Positions 45,926 through 54,684 of a stretch of DNA of 55,077 nucleotides are shown one piece after another. The translations under genes were made by a program, and so were the position numbers. The stretch is from Rhodocyclaceae bacterium (GTDB lineage: Bacteria; Pseudomonadota; Gammaproteobacteria; Burkholderiales; Rhodocyclaceae): assembly GCA_028687645.1 (NCBI GenBank), contig JAQTZQ010000007.1, positions 1 through 55,077 on the forward strand, given 5' to 3'. How positions within the stretch are numbered: position 1 is the first letter of the stretch; every line of letters begins with the position of its first letter. The notes beneath the pieces are model-generated. The model saw only the letters and a list, made by a program, of their open reading frames with translations, had not been told where the DNA came from and did not search any database.

Positions 45926-47605
45926 ATGGCGACTATCAATGATGTTACCGACATTCCCCTGTCGGGCGAAAACACTGTAGATTCATTGCTGTCCGATGGG
46001 CCGTCATGGAACTATTTGACGTCTAATCCCGACAATGTCCTCTACTACACCTTTGCCTACGACGGCGTCTCGACCAGTGGCGTTTCGTCGGTGTCGACAT
46101 TCAACGCGACACAGCAGAGCGTGACGCGCGAAGTCATTGCTTATGTCGAGTCTGTTACCGGTATTGATTTTGTCGAGACCAACTCAGCTACGCTGGGGCA
46201 GTTTTCCTTTCTCTCGGCTAATATTGCAGGCGCTTCAGTTGCTGGCCTGACCAGTTGGAGGAGCAGTTATGCCTACACCACTGGCGATATCATTACCTCA
46301 TACGACGCCGACGCCACGATTTTTCTGGATGTTTTCGATTTCTCTAAAAACCTGAATCCCGTTGCCGGTACTTCTGGATATGAGGTTCTTTTGCATGAAT
46401 TCGGCCATGCCCTGGGCCTGAAGCATCCTTTCGAAGATAGCCCGCAACTGCCGACCTCGCTGGATGACACCAATCACACGCTGATGTCGTACACCGAAGC
46501 CGGTGACCCAAAATCGACATTTCAGGAATTCGATCTCGCGGCCCTGTCGTGGATTTATGGTGGCGACGGTTTGGGGGGTAGCTATGGCCTCAATTCGACT
46601 TTCGGGCCTTCGCTGACTCAGCCTGTATCCGATACGACGGCGCCGACCGTTAGCAGTTTTAATCCGCTTGATGGCGCCAGCGGTTTTGACGTCAGCCAGA
46701 ACCTTGTGTTTACTTTCAGCGAGGCCATCCAGCGCGGCACCGGAAATATTGTTCTCAAGACGACGGACGGCAGTGTGGTCGCTACCTACAACGCGGCGAC
46801 GAGCAGCAATATAGCGATTTCCGGCACCACCCTAACGCTTAACCCCAGCAGTAATCTTGCCTACGATACCGGCTACAGCGTCGAGTTTTCCGCTGGTACC
46901 GTCAAGGATCTGGCGGGCAACAGTTATGCGGGAACCAGCAGCTACAACTTTGCTACGGCGAGCGATCCGCTCAATCAAACCTTCATTGGCACCTTGGCCG
47001 ACGAGACTTTCACTGGCGGTATCGGGAATGACACGATAGATGGTCAGGGCGGGCTCGATGTCGCCACCTACTCGTTGCAGAAAAGTAATTATGCGATCAC
47101 CCAGACCGCCAGCGGCTTCACCGTCAAGGCCAATTTGGGTACAGAAGGAACGGATACGCTGAGCAATATCGAGCGCCTGTCGTTTGCCGACAAGCGGGTT
47201 GCCCTGGATCTGACGCCGGAAGGTAATGCGGGAAAGGCCATAGAATTCATCGGCATGCTGGCTTATTCGTTAATCACCAGTCCCTCGGCTATTGGCTCTG
47301 TGCTGTCGGTATTTGATCAAGGAAAAACCATGCTCGAAACCAGCCAGCTGGCGCTGGATATCGGTTTGATTCACGACCTGGCCGGTTCGAGCAGCAACCT
47401 GGATCTGGTCAATCTGGTTTACAGAAATGTGGTCGGGAGCGAAGCCAGTGCTGCTGATGCCAACATCTTGGCAGGATATATTCAGGGTAGCGGTGGTTCA
47501 ATGACACAAGCGGATTTTCTGGCTACCGTGGCTCAACTGGAATTGAATCAGAACCACGTTAACCTGGTGGGGCTACAAAGCACGGGCATTGAATACCTTG
47601 CCTAG
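45926..47605 (+). CDS. Secreted serralysin-type M10 metalloprotease
   Basis: 559 residues without a Sec signal, as expected for type I secretion. Zinc site HEFGHALGLKHP (HExxHxxGxxH, about 152-163) and Met-turn LMSYTEA (about 187). An Ig-like SwmB/Big_5 module (about 232-345; PTVSSFNPLDGASGFDVSQN), one RTX-type nonapeptide region (GGIGNDTIDGQGGLD) and a C-terminal DUF4214-like segment (LVNLVYRNVVGSEASAADAN) follow. The weak RTX block suggests few bound calcium ions. No HlyB/HlyD/TolC secretion genes are nearby, so export must rely on a transporter encoded elsewhere. An intrinsic terminator follows at 47612. Confidence 0.87.
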   Translation: MATINDVTDIPLSGENTVDSLLSDGPSWNYLTSNPDNVLYYTFAYDGVSTSGVSSVSTFNATQQSVTREVIAYVESVTGIDFVETNSATLGQFSFLSANIAGASVAGLTSWRSSYAYTTGDIITSYDADATIFLDVFDFSKNLNPVAGTSGYEVLLHEFGHALGLKHPFEDSPQLPTSLDDTNHTLMSYTEAGDPKSTFQEFDLAALSWIYGGDGLGGSYGLNSTFGPSLTQPVSDTTAPTVSSFNPLDGASGFDVSQNLVFTFSEAIQRGTGNIVLKTTDGSVVATYNAATSSNIAISGTTLTLNPSSNLAYDTGYSVEFSAGTVKDLAGNSYAGTSSYNFATASDPLNQTFIGTLADETFTGGIGNDTIDGQGGLDVATYSLQKSNYAITQTASGFTVKANLGTEGTDTLSNIERLSFADKRVALDLTPEGNAGKAIEFIGMLAYSLITSPSAIGSVLSVFDQGKTMLETSQLALDIGLIHDLAGSSSNLDLVNLVYRNVVGSEASAADANILAGYIQGSGGSMTQADFLATVAQLELNQNHVNLVGLQSTGIEYLA

Positions 47606-47611
47606 CTTCCG

Positions 47612-47637
47612 CAGGCGCTAAAAATCCGCCTGTTTTT
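47612..47637 (+). terminator. Rho-independent terminator of the M10 protease gene
   Basis: Stem CAGGCG / CGCCTG with a 9-base loop, directly followed by TTTTT, 7 bases after the stop codon. Its 3' arm is also the first part of dispersed motif copy C. Confidence 0.75.
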
Positions 47638-47654
47638 GCCGTTGACCGTAGCAA
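47626..47654 (+). repeat. Dispersed intergenic motif, copy C
   Basis: CCGCCTGTTTTTGCCGTTGA continuing CCGTAGCAAC. Overlaps the T-tract of the terminator; same orientation as the protease gene that ends here. Confidence 0.45.
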
Positions 47655-47699
47655 CTACGCGCTGTTACTGGCGGGGGCGTTTTTTGATTGTTTTGTTGC

Positions 47700-49208
47700 T
47701 CAAACTGCAGTGCGCTCGTTTTGCTCCGCCTGCCGGGCAATCGCCTTGGTCATGCCTTCAAACAAAATGACGTGCAGCGGCACCAGCGAGTACCAATAGA
47801 GCAAGCCCCAGACGCCCGCCGGGTGCCAGTAAGCAGTTGCGGTCAACCGGGTTTTTCCGTCAATTTTTTCAAGCTCAAACTCCAGCACACCAGCGCCGGG
47901 GGTTTTCATGTCGAAGCTCAGGGTCAGGCGTCGCTCGGGTTCAATCGCGATCACCGTCCAGAAATCAAGCTTGTCGCCCAGGTGCAATTGGGTCGGGTGC
48001 GGGCGGCGGCGACAAAGACCGGGGCCGGCGATTAGCCAATCAAGCGTGCCGCGTATTTGCCACAGGATGTCGAGGTAAAAATAGCCGCGCTCGCCACCCA
48101 TCAAGTTGAGCTGGCGCCAGACGCTGGCCGGCGAGGCGCTGGTTGTTGCGCTGCCAGCCGCTTTTTTGGCGTAAAACGCGTAGTCAGGCTTACTCAGACG
48201 AAAGCTTAGATCCCCCTCCACCCACGGGCCGCCGACACCGGCTCCACGCCGTTCGGCGTTGAGCGCTGCTTCGACGGATTCGCGAAAGCCAAGCAGGCGT
48301 TGCGGCACCAGTCGGGCGAGGGCGTCGCCCTTGGCCGGAATGTCGTATTCGAGCCCCTGAATCAGCGCCCGGGCAATATTGGTCGGCACGCTGGTCACCA
48401 GCCCCAGCCAGCGCGAAGACAGATTGGGCGTCAGCACCGGCACGCGAAGGATGAACGGACGCCGACCGACGCAGTCGGCGAATTGCCGCATCATTGCTTC
48501 GTAACTGAGGAAATCCGTGCCGCCCGCATCCAGTATCTGGCCCTCGGCCTCGGGCAAATCGGCAACGCGGACCAGATAAGTCAGCAGATTTTCCAGCGCA
48601 ATCGGCGCCGAGCGCGATTGCACCCATTTGGGCGTGACCATGATCGGCAGGTGATAAACCAGGTCGCGGATCACTTCGTAGGCAGCGGAACCTGCGCCGA
48701 CGATGACGGCGGCGCGAATTTCGATCACCGGCACCGGGCCGGCCCGCAAGCGCTCGCCGGTATCGCGCCGCGAGAGCAAATGCTCGGAGCGGGCGCCTTC
48801 AGGAATGATGCCGCCGAGATAAACGATACGTTTGACACCTGCCGCAGCCGCCGCAGCGGCAAAATTGCTGGCCGCCTCAAGATCCAATTGGCCGAAATGC
48901 CGGCCACTGGCCATCGAATGCACCAGGTAATAGGCGACGCTGACGCCGGCCAAAGCTTTGCTCAGCGTTTCCGGCTTGAGCGCATCGGCTTCGACAAGCT
49001 CGACGCCTTGCCAGCCGCGGGTTTCAAGCGCTGCGCGGCGTCGGGCAACGGCGCGTATGGAACGCCCTTCGGCCAGCAGACGCGGCACGAGGTGCGTGCC
49101 GATGTAGCCGCTGGCGCCGAAAACCAACGTTAGCGGCGTGCTTGTGGGGGTGTCGTTGTTGGTCTTGTTCACACTGCCGAGTCTGACACTGCTTGGGTTG
49201 GGTGGCAA
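47700..49208 (-). CDS. Atypical/extended SDR oxidoreductase with C-terminal DUF2867 domain
   Basis: 502 residues. N-terminal Rossmann domain (about 27-310) with FGASGYIGTHLVPRLL NAD(P)-binding motif, like the SDR_a/YbjT-YcjG NAD(P)H-binding group, joined to a DUF2867 domain (about 340-490; GERGYFYLDILWQIRGTLDW, PGAGVLEFELEKIDGKTRLT) of the START/polyketide-cyclase-like fold. A GTG at 49172 (VNKTNNDTPTS) is an alternative start. Substrate unknown; family members are annotated only as predicted nucleoside-diphosphate-sugar epimerases, which the missing classic active site does not support strongly. Stands alone, divergent from the DUF2058 gene. Confidence 0.78.
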   Translation of the reverse strand: MPPNPSSVRLGSVNKTNNDTPTSTPLTLVFGASGYIGTHLVPRLLAEGRSIRAVARRRAALETRGWQGVELVEADALKPETLSKALAGVSVAYYLVHSMASGRHFGQLDLEAASNFAAAAAAAGVKRIVYLGGIIPEGARSEHLLSRRDTGERLRAGPVPVIEIRAAVIVGAGSAAYEVIRDLVYHLPIMVTPKWVQSRSAPIALENLLTYLVRVADLPEAEGQILDAGGTDFLSYEAMMRQFADCVGRRPFILRVPVLTPNLSSRWLGLVTSVPTNIARALIQGLEYDIPAKGDALARLVPQRLLGFRESVEAALNAERRGAGVGGPWVEGDLSFRLSKPDYAFYAKKAAGSATTSASPASVWRQLNLMGGERGYFYLDILWQIRGTLDWLIAGPGLCRRRPHPTQLHLGDKLDFWTVIAIEPERRLTLSFDMKTPGAGVLEFELEKIDGKTRLTATAYWHPAGVWGLLYWYSLVPLHVILFEGMTKAIARQAEQNERTAV

Positions 49209-49364
49209 TTGATATCAGGGTGGCCGCAGGCGCAACAGGTTTGATCGAGCGCTTCACAAGGCCGCGAGGCTGGCCTTGATTTGACCAATTTTTGCTATCC
49301 TCTGCCCTTTCGGCTGGCTGGCATTCGTGCTGAGCCAAGCGATCCTATTTTTGGAGTGGCAGCG

Positions 49365-49901
49365 ATGGCTTCCTTGCAAGATCAGTTTTTAAAGGCCGGC
49401 TTAGTCAATAAAAAGAAGGTCAAACAGGCGATTCACGAAAAGAGTAATCAGAAAAAAGACGAGCGTCGAAGCGGTACGGAGAGCGTCGACGAAATTCGCC
49501 TGGCGGCGCTCGAAACGCAGCGCAAAAATGCCGATCGGGCGCGCGAACTGAATGCCCAGCGCGACGCTGCCGCCAAGCAAAAGGCAATCGTCGCGCAAAT
49601 TGTCCAGATGGTGCAGCAGAACCGCCAGAGCAAAGGCAATGGCGACATTGCCTACAACTTTACCCACGACAACAAGATCAAACGTATTTACGTTTCAGCA
49701 GCGGTTCATGCGCATTTGGTTGCCGGGCGCCTGATCATCGTCTGTCAGGGTGAAAGCACCGAGTTGGTGCCCCGAGTGATTGCCGACAAGATTGCCGAGC
49801 GCGATGCCTCGCTGGTTGTGCGGGTGAATAAAGTCAGCACCGAGCTTGATGCGGATGACCCCTATGCCGCATTCCAGATTCCGGATGATTTGATGTGGTA
49901 G
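49365..49901 (+). CDS. DUF2058 family nucleoid/ribosome-associated-like protein
   Basis: 178 residues from the ATG at 49365 (MASLQDQFLKAGLVNKKKVKQ), preceded by TTGGAG; the frame runs upstream to 49281 without support. A basic N-terminal segment (KKKVKQAIHEKSNQKKDERR), a charged helix, and a C-terminal half with AYNFTHDNKIKRIYVSAAVHAHL are the hallmarks of DUF2058 (E. coli YaiL). Cytoplasmic, function unknown; the name of the call is descriptive only because basic N-termini in this family suggest nucleic-acid contact. Followed 19 bases later by the spermidine-synthase-like gene, possibly co-transcribed. Confidence 0.8.
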   Translation: MASLQDQFLKAGLVNKKKVKQAIHEKSNQKKDERRSGTESVDEIRLAALETQRKNADRARELNAQRDAAAKQKAIVAQIVQMVQQNRQSKGNGDIAYNFTHDNKIKRIYVSAAVHAHLVAGRLIIVCQGESTELVPRVIADKIAERDASLVVRVNKVSTELDADDPYAAFQIPDDLMW

Positions 49902-49920
49902 GGCGCTTGATCGGAAGCCA

Positions 49921-50787
49921 GTGAGTTATTTCGAGATTTCCAGCCCGTTTGAGGTCGAAACCGGCACCATTTTGTTGCTTGAACCGGCTTGGGCGCGAGA
50001 AAACGAATTGCGTCAGCAATTGCTCGACGAAACTTACCCCAAGCCGTTTGTTGTTGATAACGGCGAGCGGCGGTACCTCTATTTCAACGTGCGCTTGATG
50101 CAGAGCGAGATGTTGAAGCGCACACCAAACTCGCTGGAGTTACGGTACACACAAAAAATGATGGCATTTTTGCTCTTTCAGCCGCGCCCGAAGCGGCTGG
50201 TGCTGATCGGGCTGGGGGGCGGATCGTTGATCAAGTTCTGCCATCAGCGCTTGCCCGGCGCGCAGCTGACAGCGGTCGAACTTGACCCGGATGTCATCGC
50301 CTGGCGCGAGGCTTTCATGCTGCCGCCGGATGGCTCGCGTCTTGAGGTTTTGCAGGCGGATGGGGCGGAATATCTGGAGAACGTCGAGAAGGGCATCGAT
50401 GCGCTGCTGGTCGATGCTTTCGACAAGACCGGCTTTGCGCCCAGTCTGGCCAACCGGGAATTTTTCGAGTCAGCCTACGCCAAGCTCTCCGGCAATGGTG
50501 TGCTGGTGATCAATCTGGCTGGCGACAAGGAAAGCTACGCCGGCTTGATCGGCGAGGCGATGCATGTGTTTGATGATCAGGTGATTGTCATTTCAGTGCC
50601 GGATGATGGCAACCATGTGCTGTTTGCCTTCAAGGAGCATTACTTTGAACCGCGCTGGCGCTGGCTGCACAGCTTTGCCAAGGAGCTGCGCGCCAATTAC
50701 GGGCTGGATTTTCCGGCCTTTGTGCAAAAAATGGAGCGTTCAAGCAAGCTTGGATTGGCGCGACGTGAAGCGTTTCGCCGGCGTTAG
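49921..50787 (+). CDS. Spermidine-synthase-like (polyamine aminopropyltransferase fold) protein
   Basis: 288 residues from a GTG at 49921 (MSYFEISSPFEVETGTILL). The Rossmann methyltransferase-like fold shows VLIGLGGGSLIKFCHQRLPG (nucleotide-binding loop), AVELDPDVIAWRE and DGAEYLENVEKGIDALLVDAFD. These are spermidine-synthase-family motifs, but the N-terminal substrate domain is short and diverged, so aminopropyl transfer is not assured; many betaproteobacteria carry such spermidine-synthase-like proteins in addition to SpeE. Convergent with the RTX-like gene on the other strand. Confidence 0.75.
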   Translation: MSYFEISSPFEVETGTILLLEPAWARENELRQQLLDETYPKPFVVDNGERRYLYFNVRLMQSEMLKRTPNSLELRYTQKMMAFLLFQPRPKRLVLIGLGGGSLIKFCHQRLPGAQLTAVELDPDVIAWREAFMLPPDGSRLEVLQADGAEYLENVEKGIDALLVDAFDKTGFAPSLANREFFESAYAKLSGNGVLVINLAGDKESYAGLIGEAMHVFDDQVIVISVPDDGNHVLFAFKEHYFEPRWRWLHSFAKELRANYGLDFPAFVQKMERSSKLGLARREAFRRR

Positions 50788-50792
50788 CGGTT

Positions 50793-50820
50793 GGTTACGG
50801 TCAACGCGGAAATCAGGCGA
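50793..50820 (-). repeat. Dispersed intergenic motif, copy E
   Basis: On the minus strand TCGCCTGATTTCCGCGTTGA continues CCGTAACCAA. It lies downstream of the RTX-like gene in its direction of transcription, after the hairpin at 50849-50874. Confidence 0.45.
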
Positions 50821-50848
50821 CTTTTTGGTACGCAATTCAACGCCAGTT

Positions 50849-50874
50849 GCCGGACGCGTAACTGTGCGTCCGGC
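50849..50874. terminator. Hairpin between convergent genes, probable bidirectional terminator
   Basis: GCCGGACGC and GCGTCCGGC form a perfect 9-base stem with an 8-base loop, between the stop codons at 50787 (plus) and 50886 (minus). No T-run follows directly on either strand. Confidence 0.55.
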
Positions 50875-50885
50875 GTAGAACGGGT

Positions 50886-51851
50886 TCAGCTCAGTACCGA
50901 GAAATCTGAAGCGGAGAGCGTTGATGGATTGGTGCCAATGAGCGTAATTGAAACAGATTCACCAAATTCAATGTCAATGTCGTTGCCGTTGTAGTTTACG
51001 CTAGTCACGTATTGCGCCAAGTGTTCTAGTGATTTGAAGCCCAGTCCGGTATCGATCACAATTTGATCGCCCTCGCTGGAATCGAAATCGCTAATTTCTA
51101 CGTGGCCCAGTTCCCTGAAAATAAATCGATCTGACCCCAAACCTCCCGTTGCACTGCCGTCAGTGCTCAGGCCAATTGCATCATCACCATCGCTCCCATA
51201 AAAAAGAAAACTTGAAATGTTTTCTGTTGCAGACGAGGGAGTAGGGGTGTTGCTGACAAAGTCTTCACTGATTTTGGCATAGAGCCCATCTTGGTCAATG
51301 TCGGAATAACGAACAATTTCCTGACCGTAGGACTTGGTTTCGATTTTCAGGACATTGTTGTTGGTGTCGACGATGTATTGTTCATTGGAGCTCAGGACTT
51401 TATCCTGCATGAAACCATGTTCAAGTTCTTGTACACGGGTTATCTGGTTATTCTCAACGGTGAAGGCGTATTTTTCGCGACCGCTGTTCTCAAAGGTCGA
51501 TAGGGAATGATCCGAGTCATGGGAGGCGCCCTCATAGCCAGTCTCAACATCATCATTTTCTATATCCTTCTGCCAGTTTGTTGATGGGTTGGCCGATGTT
51601 TCGCTCGTTGCAGGTGCGTAGGACTTGGAAATCTCGGCAAAGACACCATCGCCATCGGTGTCTGCATAAACTGTTATTTCCTGGTGGCCGTCGTCATATT
51701 CGGACTTGATCACTTGCTGGCCATCGATACGCCAAATTTCGTCGTTATCCATCTGCTTGAGTTTGGTCGTTCCATGCTCGACTTCATAAACCGCAGTTAT
51801 GCTGCCATTCTGGACGTTGAATTTATAACCTTTATTTGCATCATTGCTCAT
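50886..51851 (-). CDS. RTX-like calcium-binding protein with duplicated ~70-residue modules
   Basis: 321 residues from the ATG at 51851 (MSNDANKGYKFNVQNGSITAV), preceded by GGAGA. No Sec signal. Two homologous modules (about 8-78 and 125-197) each run from Y-x-F-x-V-x-N to an acidic loop, DTDGDGVFAEIS and DIDQDGLYAKIS, which look like EF-hand/dockerin-type calcium loops. The C-terminal part has an RTX-like turn (GSDGDDAIGLSTDGSATGGL) and the closing pattern of type I secreted proteins (ISDFDSSEGDQIVI, then LSASDFSVLS). Probably exported by a type I system. The acidic, lower-GC coding differs somewhat from its neighbours. Divergent from the two-component system at 52033. Function unknown. Confidence 0.7.
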   Translation of the reverse strand: MSNDANKGYKFNVQNGSITAVYEVEHGTTKLKQMDNDEIWRIDGQQVIKSEYDDGHQEITVYADTDGDGVFAEISKSYAPATSETSANPSTNWQKDIENDDVETGYEGASHDSDHSLSTFENSGREKYAFTVENNQITRVQELEHGFMQDKVLSSNEQYIVDTNNNVLKIETKSYGQEIVRYSDIDQDGLYAKISEDFVSNTPTPSSATENISSFLFYGSDGDDAIGLSTDGSATGGLGSDRFIFRELGHVEISDFDSSEGDQIVIDTGLGFKSLEHLAQYVTSVNYNGNDIDIEFGESVSITLIGTNPSTLSASDFSVLS

Positions 51852-52032
51852 GTTGATCTCCAAATGAAGTGGGTGTGACTGAACTTTACGCAAGTAAAGT
51901 GAACCGAACCTGAAGGCAGACTATTTTCTGATCAGCCGGATCAAAGCTTTCGGTTTCCCGTTGGCTTGAGCTCTTAAGCTTGTGTTCAGATTGTTCGTTT
52001 AGCATCAACTCGTTTTGTCTATGGGGTGATTG

Positions 52033-52698
52033 ATGCGTATTCTGCTGCTTGAGGACCAACCCGTTTTATCCGAGGCGATTGCCAGTCACTTGACGTCAAA
52101 AGGCTTTAGCGTCGACGTAGCTGGCAGTATCCGACAGGCGGATGCTGCGCTTTCCGTAGGTCAGTTTGATGCAGCATTCTTTGATTTATCGCTTCCGGAT
52201 GGTGATGGTGTTGCCTTGCTGACCCGTCTTCGGCAGCAGGACAACAAGTTGCCAGTCATCATCATGACAGCGCGGGATCGGATCAGTGACCGGATTCGTG
52301 GACTGGAGGCTGGGGCTGATGATTATGTCGTTAAGCCGTTCGACCTCAATGAGATGGTTGCTCGCTTACAAGCAGTTTTGCGGCGTTATTCAGGCAATCC
52401 GAACCCTGTTTTACGAATAGGCCGCTTTGAAATTGATCAGACGGGTTATCGGCTACTGATTGATGGAAAGGAGATCCAGCTGACAGCTAAGGAATGGGCG
52501 GTTTTGGCCAAACTTGTCGCCAAAGTCGGTGCCTTGGTGAGCAAAGAGCAGTTGGAAGAAGCGCTATATAACTTTAATGATGAGGTCGGTAGCAATACGC
52601 TGGAAGTGTACGTTAGTCGCCTGCGCAAGAAATTGGGAAAAGAAACTATCGAAACCGTTCGGGGTATGGGCTACCGCTGGGTTGCAGGAGAAATGTAA
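52033..52698 (+). CDS. OmpR/QseB-type response regulator
   Basis: 221 residues from the ATG at 52033 (MRILLLEDQPVLSEAI); a TTG just before it is an alternative. Receiver about 1-115 (LLEDQ, AFFDLSLPDGDG phospho-acceptor, VVKPF), winged-helix about 125-220 (LRIGRFEIDQTGYRLLIDGK, NTLEVYVSRLRKKLG, RGMGYRWV). A DNA-binding transcription factor paired with the kinase whose ATG overlaps its TAA at 52698. The divergent RTX-like gene is a possible target. Confidence 0.9.
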   Translation: MRILLLEDQPVLSEAIASHLTSKGFSVDVAGSIRQADAALSVGQFDAAFFDLSLPDGDGVALLTRLRQQDNKLPVIIMTARDRISDRIRGLEAGADDYVVKPFDLNEMVARLQAVLRRYSGNPNPVLRIGRFEIDQTGYRLLIDGKEIQLTAKEWAVLAKLVAKVGALVSKEQLEEALYNFNDEVGSNTLEVYVSRLRKKLGKETIETVRGMGYRWVAGEM

Positions 52699-54014
52699 TG
52701 CGCCCGAGTATTGCGAAAAAGCTGTACTACCGCCTCACAGCTTCGCTATTTGTTTTGTGGCTGGGGGTGGTGGCTTCTGTTGCCTGGGTTGTGCAACATG
52801 AGGCTGACGAGGTATTCGACAGCAATCTTCAAGAGACGGCACAGCGGATTCTGCCGTTGGCAGTGCATGAAGAGCATCTCAGAAAACTGGGCGGTGACTT
52901 CCAAAGATTTGAACCCGCCGATCATAAGGAATATCTGACCTATCAGATTTTTGATCGTAATGGCGTCATGTTGATGCGCTCTCATGTGGCGCCCCTGACG
53001 CCTTTCCCTGTCCCCTTGCAACTTGGATTGCATCGAACGGAGGATCAAAGTTTCTTCGTTGATGCCAGCAAGGACGGAAATTTCTGGATCAAGTTGGCGG
53101 AGCAGAAAAGTCACCGGAAAAGTACGCTAAACGACACTATCAAGCTTCTGCTTCTGCCATTGGGGGCTTTGCTGCCATTGGCAATTTTGTTGATCCATCT
53201 TTCTGTTCGCAGCGTACGAAAATCGCTGGGCAAGCTTGATCAGGAGCTTTCAACGCGAGGCAGCAGGGTGCTAGACCCAATTCCTACGACCGCATTGCCT
53301 ACTGAACTACTTGGTCTGGGTGAGTCCGTAAATTTGCTTTTGGCGCGCCTTAAAGGAGCGCTTGAAGCGGAGCGAAATTTTGCGGCCAACAGCGCGCATG
53401 AGTTACGCACGCCGATCGCGTCTGCCATGGCGCAACTTGATGTACTGCGAGAGGCGTTGTCTGACCCGCAAACCAAGGGCCGGGTTGCCGATGCTCGTGC
53501 CATGATCGAGCGCCTGGAGCAAATGACTGTAAAGTTGCTGCAACTGGCCAGAGTAGAGTCTGGAATGGCGTTCAATGTCAGTCAGGTTAATCTGACGTCG
53601 CTGTGCAAGATGTTGATCCGTGATCACTCTTTCCGCTCACGCCGTCAGGTAAATTTGACTATGCCAGAACTGCCGGTGATGGTTCAGGGTGATCTTGACG
53701 CCGTCGGCATTGTCATCCAGAACTTGCTGGAAAATGCTGATCGCTATGCCGCGGAAGGAAGTGCCGTTCAGGTCGAGTTATTTGCCGAGGGCTGCCTTCG
53801 CGTCACAAACGACTGCACGGCTATCTCCGAAGAGCTGCTACCTACGTTGGTCAACCGGTTTGTGCGAGCCGATCAATCTAAACCAGGTTCTGGTATTGGC
53901 TTGTCAATCGTACAAACCATTTTGGTCCAGTGTGGTGCCGTATTGAAATTGCGCTCGCCTTGCGATGTGAATGGTCGAGGTTTCGAGGCTGAGGTGTGCT
54001 TCAGCACTGACTAA
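52698..54014 (+). CDS. Sensor histidine kinase (QseC/TctE-like)
   Basis: 438 residues. TM1 about 10-35 (FVLWLGVVASVAWVV), periplasmic domain of about 110 residues, TM2 about 148-168 (LLLLPLGALLPLAILLIHL), a HAMP-like linker, HisKA with FAANSAHELRTPIASAMAQL (His near 235) and HATPase_c with VIQNLLENADRYAAEGS and SGIGLSIVQTI. Overlaps the regulator stop by one base, so both are one translational unit. The ligand is unknown; the short periplasmic domain resembles the 2CSK_N type. Confidence 0.88.
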   Translation: MRPSIAKKLYYRLTASLFVLWLGVVASVAWVVQHEADEVFDSNLQETAQRILPLAVHEEHLRKLGGDFQRFEPADHKEYLTYQIFDRNGVMLMRSHVAPLTPFPVPLQLGLHRTEDQSFFVDASKDGNFWIKLAEQKSHRKSTLNDTIKLLLLPLGALLPLAILLIHLSVRSVRKSLGKLDQELSTRGSRVLDPIPTTALPTELLGLGESVNLLLARLKGALEAERNFAANSAHELRTPIASAMAQLDVLREALSDPQTKGRVADARAMIERLEQMTVKLLQLARVESGMAFNVSQVNLTSLCKMLIRDHSFRSRRQVNLTMPELPVMVQGDLDAVGIVIQNLLENADRYAAEGSAVQVELFAEGCLRVTNDCTAISEELLPTLVNRFVRADQSKPGSGIGLSIVQTILVQCGAVLKLRSPCDVNGRGFEAEVCFSTD

Positions 54015-54150
54015 CAGTGAATTCGAGCGAGCTTGCTGCAAGGTAGTAATCGTGGGCCTGTGGCCTCAAGGCTTTGGGCTACGTTTCTTGGCACCGGGAA
54101 GCGATGTTTGAGTAATCCGATGTCTTGGCACAAAAGCAGGCGTCAGGGCT

Positions 54151-54180
54151 CTTGAAAAGCCAAGCAGCCATTCCTATATC
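54151..54180 (+). promoter_or_regulatory. Candidate heat-shock (sigma-32) promoter of the hsp20 pair
   Basis: CTTGAAA (54151-54157) matches the sigma-32 -35 element; after 15 bases CCTATATC (54173-54180) is a partial match to the -10 element. It lies about 50 bases before the first hsp20 ATG. Fits small heat-shock gene control, but the -10 is weak. Confidence 0.4.
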
Positions 54181-54231
54181 CGTCTTGGGCCATGCATTAC
54201 CAGCCCGGGTTAATTGACGAGGAGAAATGCC

Positions 54232-54672
54232 ATGCTTTACAGAACGATGTTTCCACGGGATTTTTTCGCTGAACTCGACCGCTTGCAGCGCGAGATGAAT
54301 CAGTCACCTGATCTGTCGCCCAGTATTCGCGGCGTGGCGCGCGGCGGCTATCCCGCCATGAATGTTGGGAATACCGCAAACACGGTGGAGATTTACGCCT
54401 TTGCCCCCGGCATTGAGCCGGCAAGCATCGATGTCCAGATCGAAAAAACTACCCTGACCATCGCCGGTGAGCGTAATCCAGCGCGGCCAAGCCCGGACGA
54501 AAAGACGATGCTTCATATCGATGAAAGATTTGCCGGTCGTTTTCGGCGCGTCGTTACCTTGCCCGACGATGTAGATCCAAACGCCGTTGATGCGCGATAT
54601 CGCGACGGCGTGCTACACATCAAGATTCAGCGACGGGCAGCGGTTCAGGCACGGCGTATTGTCGTTCAGTAA
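54232..54672 (+). CDS. Small heat-shock protein, Hsp20/alpha-crystallin family (first copy)
   Basis: 146 residues from the ATG at 54232 (MLYRTMFPRDFFAELDRLQRE), preceded by GAGGAG. The alpha-crystallin domain covers about 40-130 (YAFAPGIEPASIDVQIEKTT, LTIAGERNP, RFRRVVTLPDDVDPNAVDARYRDGVLHIKI). It is an ATP-independent holdase that binds unfolding proteins. The usual C-terminal I-x-I anchor reads RIVVQ. Followed after about 12 bases by a second hsp20 gene; such pairs often form mixed oligomers. Confidence 0.9.
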   Translation: MLYRTMFPRDFFAELDRLQREMNQSPDLSPSIRGVARGGYPAMNVGNTANTVEIYAFAPGIEPASIDVQIEKTTLTIAGERNPARPSPDEKTMLHIDERFAGRFRRVVTLPDDVDPNAVDARYRDGVLHIKIQRRAAVQARRIVVQ

Positions 54673-54684
54673 CGGGAGATGATC

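Noticed and set aside
48300-49133. 277-codon plus-strand frame opposite the DUF2867 gene
   Set aside because: His/Arg/Gln-rich composition typical of antisense reading; no start signal and no domain.
54158-54171. AGCCAT as the -10 of a sigma-32 promoter
   Set aside because: The spacing from CTTGAAA would be about 8 bases, shorter than the 11-16 expected; CCTATATC further on was preferred.
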